Assembly: GCA_030038955.1 (NCBI GenBank)
Contig: JASHQV010000188.1
Span: 1 to 5,546, forward strand
DNA: 5,546 nucleotides
Source: Solirubrobacteraceae bacterium
Lineage (GTDB): Bacteria; Actinomycetota; Thermoleophilia; Solirubrobacterales; Solirubrobacteraceae
Direction: 5' to 3'
Positions 1 through 5,546 of this stretch are shown here, piece after piece. Each line of letters begins with the position of its first letter. Position 1 is the first letter of the stretch. A program made the position numbers and the translations under genes. Below the pieces are notes generated by a model. That model was not told where the DNA came from, did no database searches, and saw only the letters and a program-made list of their open reading frames with translations.

Positions 1-1
1 G

Positions 2-334
2 CTGAACACCGCCACCGACCTGGATCTCCAAACGCTTTCAGCGATGCGCGCAGTCACGAGCAAGCCACTCGACGTGTACGTGGAGGCGCCAGACGACCTC
101 GGTGGGTTCGTCCGCAGCTATTTCGTTCCCGATCTGATTCGCGCGACGGCGCCCGTCCATGTCAAGCTCGGGCTGCGAAACGCGATCAGCGTGTATCCCA
201 GCGGACTGCATCTCGAAGCCACAGCCTGTATTCAGGCCCGCGAGAAAGTGCGGCGCGCCGCCTTGATCGAGCGTCTGGTTGCCGAGCTGGCTCCCGAGCT
301 CGCGCAGCCGCGGGAGCTCGCCACTGAGTCATGA
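2..334 (+). CDS. 3' part of a gene cut by the left edge; tentatively U32-peptidase-like
   Basis: The frame is open from base 2 to the TGA at 332-334, so the true start lies left of the window. The ATG at 44 is probably internal, because the 14 codons before it read as normal protein. The visible 110 residues include VEAPDDLGGFVRSY, then LIRATAPVHVKLGLRNA and YPSGLHLEA, and end in a charged helix and an Ala/Glu-rich tail. From memory, the block 'EAPDD.GGFVR ... KFGLRNA..IYPSG.HLE' occurs near the C-terminus of proteins annotated as U32-family peptidase-like (TIM-barrel) in Chloroflexota and relatives. No catalytic residue can be checked in this fragment. It lies 124 bp ahead of the LacI gene in the same direction but has no evident link to sugar-acid catabolism. 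I am fairly sure the reading frame is real and much less sure of the family. Confidence 0.62.
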   Translation: MNTATDLDLQTLSAMRAVTSKPLDVYVEAPDDLGGFVRSYFVPDLIRATAPVHVKLGLRNAISVYPSGLHLEATACIQAREKVRRAALIERLVAELAPELAQPRELATES

Positions 335-458
335 CGACGGGGCGCGCGGAACTAGGAGCAACCGCAGCTTGCGCACTACGCCGAAGTCAATGTCACCCCC
401 GCCCTATCGGCACGGGTGCAGACGTACCCGGTGATGGTTGTTGCGGTAGGGTCACGAG

Positions 459-1523
459 ATGGCGCGCACAGGTAAGTTACGACCGCCCGGCCCCGGTCGC
501 CGGCCGACGGTTCGAGATGTCGCCACCCGTGCCAATGTCTCAGCGCAGACAGTCTCGAACTACATCAACGGGCGGTTCGACGAGTTTGGCGCCACCACAA
601 GAGAGCGCATCGCTGCCGTCATGGACGAGCTCGACTATCACCCCGACGCGCGTGCGCGCGGTCTACGCTCACAACGCACCCGGGCGCTCATGCTGATGAT
701 CCTCGACGAGGATACGCGGTTTCTCGCCGACCCCATGACGGATCTGATCCTGGCTGGCATCGGCGACGTGGCCTGCAGCGAAGGATACAGTCTGCTGCTG
801 CAGGCGGGCCGGCCTCATAGTCGCTCACCGGCGATGCTGGCGCCCCTGTTCGAACGGCGCGCGGACGGCGCGTTGCTGTTCCTCTCCGGAGAGAAACGGA
901 TCCGTGGTTGGTACGTATCGCGGCTGGTCGAAAGCGGTGTGCCGTGTGTCATCTTTGAGGATGATCACCCGGCTGACACGGTGTTCTCGGTCGCTGCCGC
1001 CAATCGGCAAGGCGCTCGTCAGCTGGTGACACACCTGATCGACCTTGGCCACGAGCGGATCGCGTTCATCGCGGCCAAGGTTCCCTGGCCCATGATAGAG
1101 CAGCGGCAACTGGGATATCGCGATGCTCTGCGGGCGGCCAGCATACCGTTCGACGCCAGCCTCGAGAGGTTCGACGGATTTTGGAACGTCGCCACTGCCG
1201 GAGCGCTTGTCGAAGCACTGCTGGATGAGCCGTCGCCTCCGACGGCATTCGTCTGTGGCAACGATCTGCTCGCGCTCGGGGCGATTCATCGTCTCCACGC
1301 CCGCGGGTTACACGTGCCCGGGGACGTCGCGGTCGGCGGCTTCAATGATTTCCAGTTCTCCGCCTACGTCTCCCCTCCCCTCACCACCGTCCGGATCCCC
1401 GGCTACGAGCTGGGGCGGATTGCCGCCGACCGCCTGATCAGCCATCTCGAAGGGCGACTCGCGCCTGACGCCGAACGGCGTGTGGTGCTGCCGGTCGAAC
1501 TCGTACTCCGCGAGTCCGCGTGA
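459..1523 (+). CDS. LacI-family transcriptional regulator
   Basis: A 354-residue DNA-binding repressor of usual LacI/GalR length. An N-terminal helix-turn-helix spans about residues 16-40 (TVRDVATRANVSAQTVSNYI). It is followed by the TTRERI..VMDELDYHP helix (47-62) and a hinge helix with RARGLRS (65-71). The rest is a periplasmic-binding-protein-like sensor domain, with the family blocks LIDLGHERIAFIA (193-205), GYRDALRAA (219-227), FVCGNDLLALGAI (264-276), VPGDVAVGGFND (286-297) and PPLTTVRIP (306-314). The start is well fixed: an in-frame TAG lies at 447-449, and AGGG at 448-451 is a ribosome binding site 7 bases before the ATG. The gene overlaps the dehydratase by 4 bp, so it probably represses its own operon in response to a sugar acid or pathway intermediate. 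The effector cannot be read from the sequence. Confidence 0.95.
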   Translation: MARTGKLRPPGPGRRPTVRDVATRANVSAQTVSNYINGRFDEFGATTRERIAAVMDELDYHPDARARGLRSQRTRALMLMILDEDTRFLADPMTDLILAGIGDVACSEGYSLLLQAGRPHSRSPAMLAPLFERRADGALLFLSGEKRIRGWYVSRLVESGVPCVIFEDDHPADTVFSVAAANRQGARQLVTHLIDLGHERIAFIAAKVPWPMIEQRQLGYRDALRAASIPFDASLERFDGFWNVATAGALVEALLDEPSPPTAFVCGNDLLALGAIHRLHARGLHVPGDVAVGGFNDFQFSAYVSPPLTTVRIPGYELGRIAADRLISHLEGRLAPDAERRVVLPVELVLRESA

Positions 1524-3280
1524 GCGAAAACGGCACCCCTCGCACGCGACTTCGAAGCGAGTCTTGGCTCGCCGGCCAGGATGTACCGGGCTTCCTCCAC
1601 CGGGCGAGCCTGAGAGCGACGGGCTTCGCCACGCCATTCGGCGAGGGTCGTCCAGTCGTCGGCATCTGCAACTCCTGGTCGGAGGCGGTGAATTGCAATT
1701 TGCACTTCCGGGGCTTGGCCGCCGCGGTGAAGCGCGGCGTCCTGGCGGCTGGGGGCGTGCCGATTGAGTTCCCCACCATCTCGCTCGGTGAGAACTTGAT
1801 GAAGCCGACGGCAATGATGTTCCGCAACCTAATGGCGATGGACGTGGAGGAGTCGATTCGAGCCAATCCCTTCGACGCCGTGGTCCTGATCTCCGGCTGC
1901 GACAAGACGATTCCGGCGCAGTTGATGGGGGCGGTGAGCGCCGATGTTCCCGCGATCCTCTTGACGGGAGGGCCCAGCGAGCCTGCTCGCCACTTCGGCC
2001 GTGATCTCTCGGTAGGGACCGACCTATGGCGCTACACCGACGACTTGCGAGCCGGCCGCATCACGATGCAGGATTATCACGAACTCGAGGCGGCGTGGAT
2101 TCCCACCACTGGCCACTGCAATGAGATGGGAACCGCGTCGACGATGGCGTGCCTCGTGGAAGCGCTCGGGATGACACTACCGGGGAGTGCATCGATCCCG
2201 GCCGTATACGCGCGCCGCGCCGCCCGGGCAGAGGAGATCGGCGAGCGCGCCGTCGCGCTCGCCCTTGAGGATTTGCGCCCGAGCACGATCCTGACCCCCG
2301 ATGCGTTCCACAACGCAATCACCACGCTAATTGCGTTAGGCGGCAGCACCAACGCCGTGATTCACCTGCTCGCGCTCGCGCGGCGAGTGGGGTACGAGCT
2401 TCAGCTCGACGCCTTCCAGGCCGTTGCTGGTCAGACTCCAGTGCTGGTCGATGTCCGGCCGGCCGGCGAGCATTTGCTCGTCGATCTCGACCGCGCTGGG
2501 GGTGTGCCTGCGCTTCTCCACGCTCTGGCCCCCTTGTTACGTGCGGATGCGATGACGGTCTCCGGGAAGCGGCTCGGCGAACTCGTCGCCCTGACGCCCG
2601 ACGGCGATGGGCGCGTGATCCGGAGTCTCGACACTCCGCTAAAGCCGGTTGGCGGCCTGCGCGTCGTCCGCGGCACCCTGTCACCCGACGGCGCAATCAT
2701 CAAAGCCAGCGCGGCGAGCCCCGAGCTTCTCACGCACACCGGCCCAGCGATCGTGTTCGAGAGTATCGACGATCTCGCGGCCAGGATCGACGATCCCGAC
2801 TTGGCCGCTACCCCCGACTCGGTGCTAGTGCTGCGAAATGCCGGTCCGATCGGCGGTGGCATGCCCGAATGGGGCATGCTCCCGATTCCCCAGCGCTTTC
2901 TCCGAGCCGGCGTGCACGACATGGTGCGGATCTCGGATGCCCGTATGAGCGGCACCGCGTCGGGCACCTGCGTTGTCCACGTGGCACCCGAGGCGGCCGC
3001 CGGAGGGCCACTCGCCGCTGTCCGCGACGGCGATCTGGTTACGCTCGATGTGCCGGACGGCCGGCTCGATATCGAGGTCGCGCCAGAGGAGCTAGCGCGC
3101 CGCCTCGACCAGCGTCCGTGCGCGCCGGCGCGCTATTCCCGGGGCTATGGAGCGCTCTACGCCGCGCACGTCACCCAGGCGCACGAGGGGTGCGACTTCG
3201 ACTTCTTGGCCGACAGCCGCGCGGAGCCCCCACCGCGGCTCCCCGACGGCCTCTTCTCGGGCTGGATCGGCGGGTGGTGA
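1520..3280 (+). CDS. IlvD/Edd-family sugar-acid (pentonate) dehydratase
   Basis: A 586-residue cytosolic [2Fe-2S] enzyme. Members of this family remove water from a sugar acid to give the 2-keto-3-deoxy acid. All expected active-site residues are visible: cluster cysteines C59 (in NSWSEAVNCN), C127 (SGCDKT) and C200 (TGHCNEMGT); Mg ligands E91 (SLGEN), D128 and E450 (GGGMPEWG); K129, the lysine carbamylated in characterised relatives; and S477 (RISDARMSGTASG), the catalytic serine. Length and residue numbering nearly match L-arabinonate and D-xylonate dehydratases (e.g. Cys59/127/200 in Rhizobium L-arabinonate dehydratase). The opening LRSESWLAGQD...GFLHR also fits that subgroup rather than true IlvD. 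The start is the GTG inside GTGA overlapping the repressor stop. There is no clear Shine-Dalgarno, so translational coupling is likely. The FAH gene downstream points to a pentonate of the D-xylonate/D-arabinonate series, but L-arabinonate or another acid remains possible. Confidence 0.93.
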   Translation: MSENGTPRTRLRSESWLAGQDVPGFLHRASLRATGFATPFGEGRPVVGICNSWSEAVNCNLHFRGLAAAVKRGVLAAGGVPIEFPTISLGENLMKPTAMMFRNLMAMDVEESIRANPFDAVVLISGCDKTIPAQLMGAVSADVPAILLTGGPSEPARHFGRDLSVGTDLWRYTDDLRAGRITMQDYHELEAAWIPTTGHCNEMGTASTMACLVEALGMTLPGSASIPAVYARRAARAEEIGERAVALALEDLRPSTILTPDAFHNAITTLIALGGSTNAVIHLLALARRVGYELQLDAFQAVAGQTPVLVDVRPAGEHLLVDLDRAGGVPALLHALAPLLRADAMTVSGKRLGELVALTPDGDGRVIRSLDTPLKPVGGLRVVRGTLSPDGAIIKASAASPELLTHTGPAIVFESIDDLAARIDDPDLAATPDSVLVLRNAGPIGGGMPEWGMLPIPQRFLRAGVHDMVRISDARMSGTASGTCVVHVAPEAAAGGPLAAVRDGDLVTLDVPDGRLDIEVAPEELARRLDQRPCAPARYSRGYGALYAAHVTQAHEGCDFDFLADSRAEPPPRLPDGLFSGWIGGW

Positions 3281-4038
3281 GGCTCCTCGTGCCCGCGGCA
3301 GGCGTATTCGATCCGCACGCGCGCCGGATTCTGGCGGCAGCCGACGAGCAGCTCTTGACAGTGAGGCTCCTTGGGGGTCTGGCGATCTGGATGCGCTCGC
3401 CGGAGGCTGTCAGAAGCCTCCTCGAGCGTGACTACGCCGATATCGATCTGATTGGCTACCAGAGGGAGGGCCAGACGCTTCGGTCGATGCTCGAGGCTCT
3501 CGGATACCTGCCGGACACCGAGTTCAACATGTACCAGGGCCGCAAGCGGTTGTACTACAACAGCCCGGACGGCTCATTTCATATCGATGTCTTCCTCGAC
3601 GTGTTCGAGATGTCCCACACCATCGATCTCAGGCATCGCCTCGGCGTCGAGCCGATCACTCTTCCTGCCTCCGATCTCCTGCTCACCAAGCTGCAAATCG
3701 CCGAGATTAACGAGAAGGACGTGCGTGACACTGCGATGCTGCTGCTCGGTCATGATCGTGACGTTGATGACGCCCCCGGCGTCATCAACGTCGAGCGCCT
3801 CTCCGCGATGTGCGCAGCGAACTGGGGTCTTTACACGACGGTGACGGACAACCTGCTTCGGACCAGCGAGCTGCTCGGAGAGATCCTGGAGAGCGCCGAG
3901 CACCAGGCGCTGGTCAGGCAGGCCGTCGATGAGTTGATTCAAGCTTTGGAGCAAGTTCCGAAGGCGCGGGCCTGGCGATTGCGGGCTAAGGTCGGACGTC
4001 GTGTTCGTTGGTACACACTCCCCGAAGAGGTTGAGTGA
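3277..4038 (+). CDS. Nucleotidyltransferase-fold protein of unknown role
   Basis: A 253-residue protein. The GTG start sits in GTGA over the dehydratase stop (4-bp overlap). The open frame runs further upstream, but that stretch lies wholly inside the dehydratase gene and reads as arginine-rich out-of-frame sequence. Starting at the next ATG (3391) would remove the glycine motif. Visible features: LLGGLAIW with G33-G34, then ADIDLI with D55 and D57, then FHIDVFLDVF with D104. This is the GG...DxD...D layout of pol-beta-type nucleotidyltransferases. LLLTKLQIAEINEKDVRDTAMLL (134-156) resembles the K..RD..DLL helix of AbiEii-like and related families. A helical C-terminal half ends in a basic stretch around RLRAKVGRRVRWY (234-246). 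The substrate is unknown and no partner antitoxin-type gene is adjacent. Its tight coupling to the dehydratase implies co-expression but not necessarily a shared function. Confidence 0.8.
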   Translation: MRLLVPAAGVFDPHARRILAAADEQLLTVRLLGGLAIWMRSPEAVRSLLERDYADIDLIGYQREGQTLRSMLEALGYLPDTEFNMYQGRKRLYYNSPDGSFHIDVFLDVFEMSHTIDLRHRLGVEPITLPASDLLLTKLQIAEINEKDVRDTAMLLLGHDRDVDDAPGVINVERLSAMCAANWGLYTTVTDNLLRTSELLGEILESAEHQALVRQAVDELIQALEQVPKARAWRLRAKVGRRVRWYTLPEEVE

Positions 4039-4133
4039 CCCTACTTAGACTTGGCTGGGAGTGCACGATGGACACTATGTTGCCGCGTGCCGGCCGAACA
4101 ACTGTCCAACTGCTCGAGGAGTATGCCTTCCCT

Positions 4134-4138
4134 GGAGG
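4134..4138 (+). promoter_or_regulatory. Strong ribosome binding site that fixes the FAH gene start
   Basis: GGAGG lies 6 bases before the ATG at 4145. This makes 4145 the start rather than the GTG at 4061, which would add 28 atypical residues rich in Cys and Arg. A perfect 10-bp palindrome, GAGGTACCTC (4135-4144), overlaps this site. It may be chance. Confidence 0.8.
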
Positions 4139-4144
4139 TACCTC

Positions 4145-5056
4145 ATGGATCAGACGAACGCAAACCGAATGCTGAGTGGCGCCCGAGTTGCCCGCGTCCG
4201 CGATGGCGAGGGCCGCGTGTGCACCGTGGTCGCGCGTGAGGCGGAGGCGATGGTACTGGCGACGGATGACGTGCTGCAAACGGTTCAGTCCGCGAACACA
4301 CTCGAACCAATCAGGACAGTTCCTATCCTCGATGCGGAGACGCTCGAGCTGCCGAAGCCATATGAGCTGCTCGTCCCGATCGTGCCACCAGAGACCTGGG
4401 CGGCGGGCGTGACCTACGAACGCAGCCGAGCCGCTCGCATGGACGAGAGTCAAGTGGCCGACGTATACGAGCTTGTTTACAAGGCCGAACGCCCCGAGTT
4501 GTTCCTCAAAGACGCCGCCGGACGCCGCACGGTCGGCCCCGGGGACACGATTGCCGTCCGGACCGACGCGACCTGGACGGTGCCCGAACCAGAACTCGCC
4601 GTCGTTATCGGCTGTGACGGGCCAGTGGCAGTGACGGTCGCCAACGATGTCTCCGCGCGCGACATCGAGGGCGCTAATCCGCTCTACCTCCCCCAGGCCA
4701 AGATTTACGGACGTGCCTGCGCACTAGGCCCTGCGCTACTTGTGCCCGAGTCGTGGGACGCACACTACGACATCCAATGTCGCATCGTCGATTCTGACGG
4801 ACTAGAGGTCTTTGTCGAAGAGACGTCCACCGACCGCATGCGACGCTCGATCGACGAGCTGGTCGACTACATGCTCCGCGACAACCCGGTGCCTGCGGGC
4901 AGCGTCTTGCTCACGGGGACGGGCCTGGTCCCGCAGGATGACGTCACGCTAAAGCAGGGGTATACGGTGGAGATTCGGATCCCGGGAATCGGACTGCTGC
5001 GCAACCCCGTGTCTGCGCCAGCTAATTTAAGTCAGGTTGCATTACAGGAGAACTGA
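4145..5056 (+). CDS. FAH-family 2-keto-3-deoxy-pentonate dehydratase (XylX/KdaD-like)
   Basis: A 303-residue fumarylacetoacetate-hydrolase-fold enzyme, cytosolic, with no signal peptide. AAGVTYERSRAARMDES (86-102) and VYKAERPELFLKDA (111-124) match what I recall of 2-keto-3-deoxy-D-pentonate dehydratases such as Caulobacter XylX and Sulfolobus KdaD. The metal-site acids are E148 and E150 (VPEPELAVVIG) and D168 (VANDVSARD). AKIYGRACALGP (185-196) and GSVLLTGTGLVP (252-263) are further family blocks. The expected reaction is 2-keto-3-deoxy-pentonate -> 2-oxoglutarate semialdehyde plus water, following the upstream dehydratase. The 106-bp gap before it may hold its own weak promoter. The main alternative is a 2,4-diketo-3-deoxy-pentonate/fuconate hydrolase of the LRA6 type, also FAH-fold. 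The aldehyde dehydrogenase stub immediately downstream favours the dehydratase reading. The last ~12 residues look non-conserved. Confidence 0.85.
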   Translation: MDQTNANRMLSGARVARVRDGEGRVCTVVAREAEAMVLATDDVLQTVQSANTLEPIRTVPILDAETLELPKPYELLVPIVPPETWAAGVTYERSRAARMDESQVADVYELVYKAERPELFLKDAAGRRTVGPGDTIAVRTDATWTVPEPELAVVIGCDGPVAVTVANDVSARDIEGANPLYLPQAKIYGRACALGPALLVPESWDAHYDIQCRIVDSDGLEVFVEETSTDRMRRSIDELVDYMLRDNPVPAGSVLLTGTGLVPQDDVTLKQGYTVEIRIPGIGLLRNPVSAPANLSQVALQEN

Positions 5057-5061
5057 ACCTC

Positions 5062-5172
5062 ATGTCAAAGTCGAAAGTCACCCATGGTGCGGTTAACTTC
5101 ATCAGTGGCGAATGGCGCGCCAGAGTCACAATGGTCGAACTACCACCGCCCGCTACAGGAGTCGCGCGCTGA
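5062..5172 (+). pseudogene. Aldehyde dehydrogenase 5' stub (truncated)
   Basis: An ATG five bases after the FAH stop, with AGGAG at 5046-5050 (11-base spacing), opens a frame of only 36 codons ending at the TGA 5170-5172. Residues 11-19, VNFISGEWR, look like the N-terminal strand of aldehyde dehydrogenases (N[FY]I.GEW). Such a gene, 2-oxoglutarate semialdehyde dehydrogenase, is exactly what is expected after the FAH enzyme. From about base 5120 the protein no longer resembles that family, and about 95% of a normal ~480-residue enzyme is absent. I infer that the gene was cut by a deletion or insertion, leaving a non-functional remnant. The matched stretch is short, so the call is tentative, although its position supports it. 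Confidence 0.55.
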
Positions 5173-5186
5173 GGCCATTCGTGCAG

Positions 5187-5201
5187 CACAGAGCTTCTGT
5201 G
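5187..5201. other. Short perfect hairpin in the non-coding junction
   Basis: CACAGA (5187-5192) and TCTGTG (5196-5201) form a 6-bp stem with a 3-base loop. No T-run follows on either strand, so it is not a standard intrinsic terminator. It lies between the aldehyde dehydrogenase stub and the minus-strand remnant. Confidence 0.4.
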
Positions 5202-5257
5202 ATCTTGGAGGCTCCCGGGGTGATCGCCGGTGACTTCGAGGCCTTGACCTGTTAGGG

Positions 5258-5314
5258 TGTCGCCGCCTGAGCAGGAATCGCGTCCGTTCTGGTAGGTCCT
5301 TGCCGTTGGCGACA
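5258..5314. other. Nested stem-loop in non-coding DNA
   Basis: Outer arms TGTCGCC (5258-5264) and GGCGACA (5308-5314) pair perfectly over 7 bp. Inside them GCAGGA (5271-5276) pairs with TCC-T-TGC (5297-5303), leaving one bulged T and a 20-base loop. The two stems are separated by 6 and 4 bases. No convincing conserved protein is read through it on the plus strand. It could be a small structured RNA, a mobile-element end or a chance pairing in GC-rich DNA. Confidence 0.3.
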
Positions 5315-5546
5315 GCGGTACCAACACGCCCGGTTCTGATGCGACGTCTACGATGAGCATCAGCCACCAGCTCGGGTCGAAGTCACGGCGCCAGTAGCGG
5401 TCGCGTCCCGCGTGCGGATCGACACCGCGGTAGTCGGGCGCGGCGGCGACCGTTTCGAGCACCGCTTCGCGATGAGGCGCGAGCTCATCGCGCTCGTCGA
5501 GGATGTGCTTCCAGCCGGCGAGGTCGAGCGCGACATGATGGCCCTC

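Larger units (their letters stand above)
5140..5546 (-). pseudogene. Degraded nuclease/toxin-like small protein, 5' end beyond the right edge
   Basis: On the minus strand the frame from 5546 to about 5336 reads GWKHILDERDELAPHREAV, then PDYRGVDPHAGRDRYWRRDF, then SWWLMLIVDVASEPG. This follows a pattern I recall from small bacterial proteins of the phage-associated RelE/Barnase-like nuclease group (W.HI...HPEL..H...V...V..PD....D...GRERY.RR...RWL.VVV...G.VVTAF). After EPG the same frame stays open to 5022 but runs over the aldehyde dehydrogenase stub and the end of the FAH gene and loses all family character. The -1/+2 frame from about 5335 gives GRVGTAVANGKDLPER, which better fits the expected C-terminal VVTAF..... 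segment and stops at 5140. I therefore infer a frameshift at about 5325-5340. Family and frameshift are both from pattern memory, and the N-terminus is off the window. Confidence 0.42.

Noticed and set aside
331..696. Plus-strand frame of 121 codons with an ATGA overlap to the first gene's stop
   Set aside because: From 459 on it lies over the repressor's helix-turn-helix in another frame, and its composition (Arg/Ser/Pro/Cys) shows no protein family character.
1308..2967. Several long minus-strand frames under the repressor and dehydratase genes
   Set aside because: They are mirror frames of well-supported genes in GC-rich DNA, rich in Arg, Ser and Pro, with no recognisable motif.
2869..3276. 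Upstream extension of the nucleotidyltransferase frame
   Set aside because: It lies entirely within the dehydratase's conserved C-terminal part, including E450 and S477, and reads as Arg-rich noise. The GTG at 3277 is the sensible start.
3574..3954. Minus-strand frame of 126 codons under the nucleotidyltransferase gene
   Set aside because: The opposite strand carries a coherent motif set, and this frame is its shadow.
4061..4144. GTG at 4061 as start of the FAH gene
   Set aside because: The 28 extra residues are atypical for the family, and a GGAGG sits at the right distance from the ATG at 4145.
4135..4144. Perfect palindrome GAGGTACCTC between the ribosome binding site and the FAH start
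   Set aside because: A 10-bp palindrome is expected several times by chance in 5.5 kb, and with no spacer it forms only a poor RNA hairpin.
5120..5229. Plus-strand frame reading QESRAEAIRAAQSF, resembling an aldehyde dehydrogenase helix after a deletion
   Set aside because: The likeness is limited to a generic R-A-E-x-I-x-x-A pattern. It would need both a frameshift and a loss of about 40 residues right after the stub, which is too weak to claim.
1..5546. tRNA, rRNA, CRISPR array, transposase or intrinsic terminator
   Set aside because: None was seen. There is no regularly spaced direct repeat, no transposase-like protein and no hairpin followed by a T-run.

Overview
This is a 5.5 kb, high-GC bacterial window carrying sugar-acid catabolism genes on the + strand. 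The right-hand end looks rearranged or decayed. The organism cannot be named from the sequence. The GC-rich codon usage, GTG starts and 4-bp gene overlaps, together with the look of the small flanking proteins, suggest a Chloroflexota (Thermomicrobia-like) or actinobacterial source. That is an inference from memory of families, not a search result.

Layout: (1) 2-334, the 3' end of a gene that begins left of the window, tentatively related to U32-peptidase-like proteins. (2) A 124-bp gap, then 459-1523, a LacI-family repressor. (3) 1520-3280, an IlvD/Edd-family sugar-acid dehydratase with the full [2Fe-2S]/Mg active-site set, overlapping the repressor by 4 bp. (4) 3277-4038, a protein with the motif layout of a nucleotidyltransferase (pol-beta-like fold), again overlapping by 4 bp. 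(5) A 106-bp gap, then 4145-5056, a fumarylacetoacetate-hydrolase (FAH) family enzyme of the 2-keto-3-deoxy-pentonate dehydratase type, with a strong ribosome binding site. (6) 5062 to about 5120, the first ~20 codons of what looks like an aldehyde dehydrogenase, after which the similarity stops and the frame closes at 5172. (7) About 5120-5340, apparently non-coding DNA with a short hairpin and a nested stem-loop. (8) A minus-strand gene remnant entering from the right edge. It resembles small nuclease/toxin-like proteins and appears frameshifted near 5335.

The dehydratase, FAH enzyme and aldehyde dehydrogenase match the last three steps of the oxidative, non-phosphorylating pentose route (Weimberg-type): pentonate -> 2-keto-3-deoxy-pentonate -> 2-oxoglutarate semialdehyde -> 2-oxoglutarate. 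The LacI protein is the likely local regulator. At this locus the last enzyme is only a stub, so the pathway would need a dehydrogenase encoded elsewhere. The sugar dehydrogenase, lactonase and transporter are not in the window. The nucleotidyltransferase-like gene has no obvious place in this pathway and is the least explained intact gene here.
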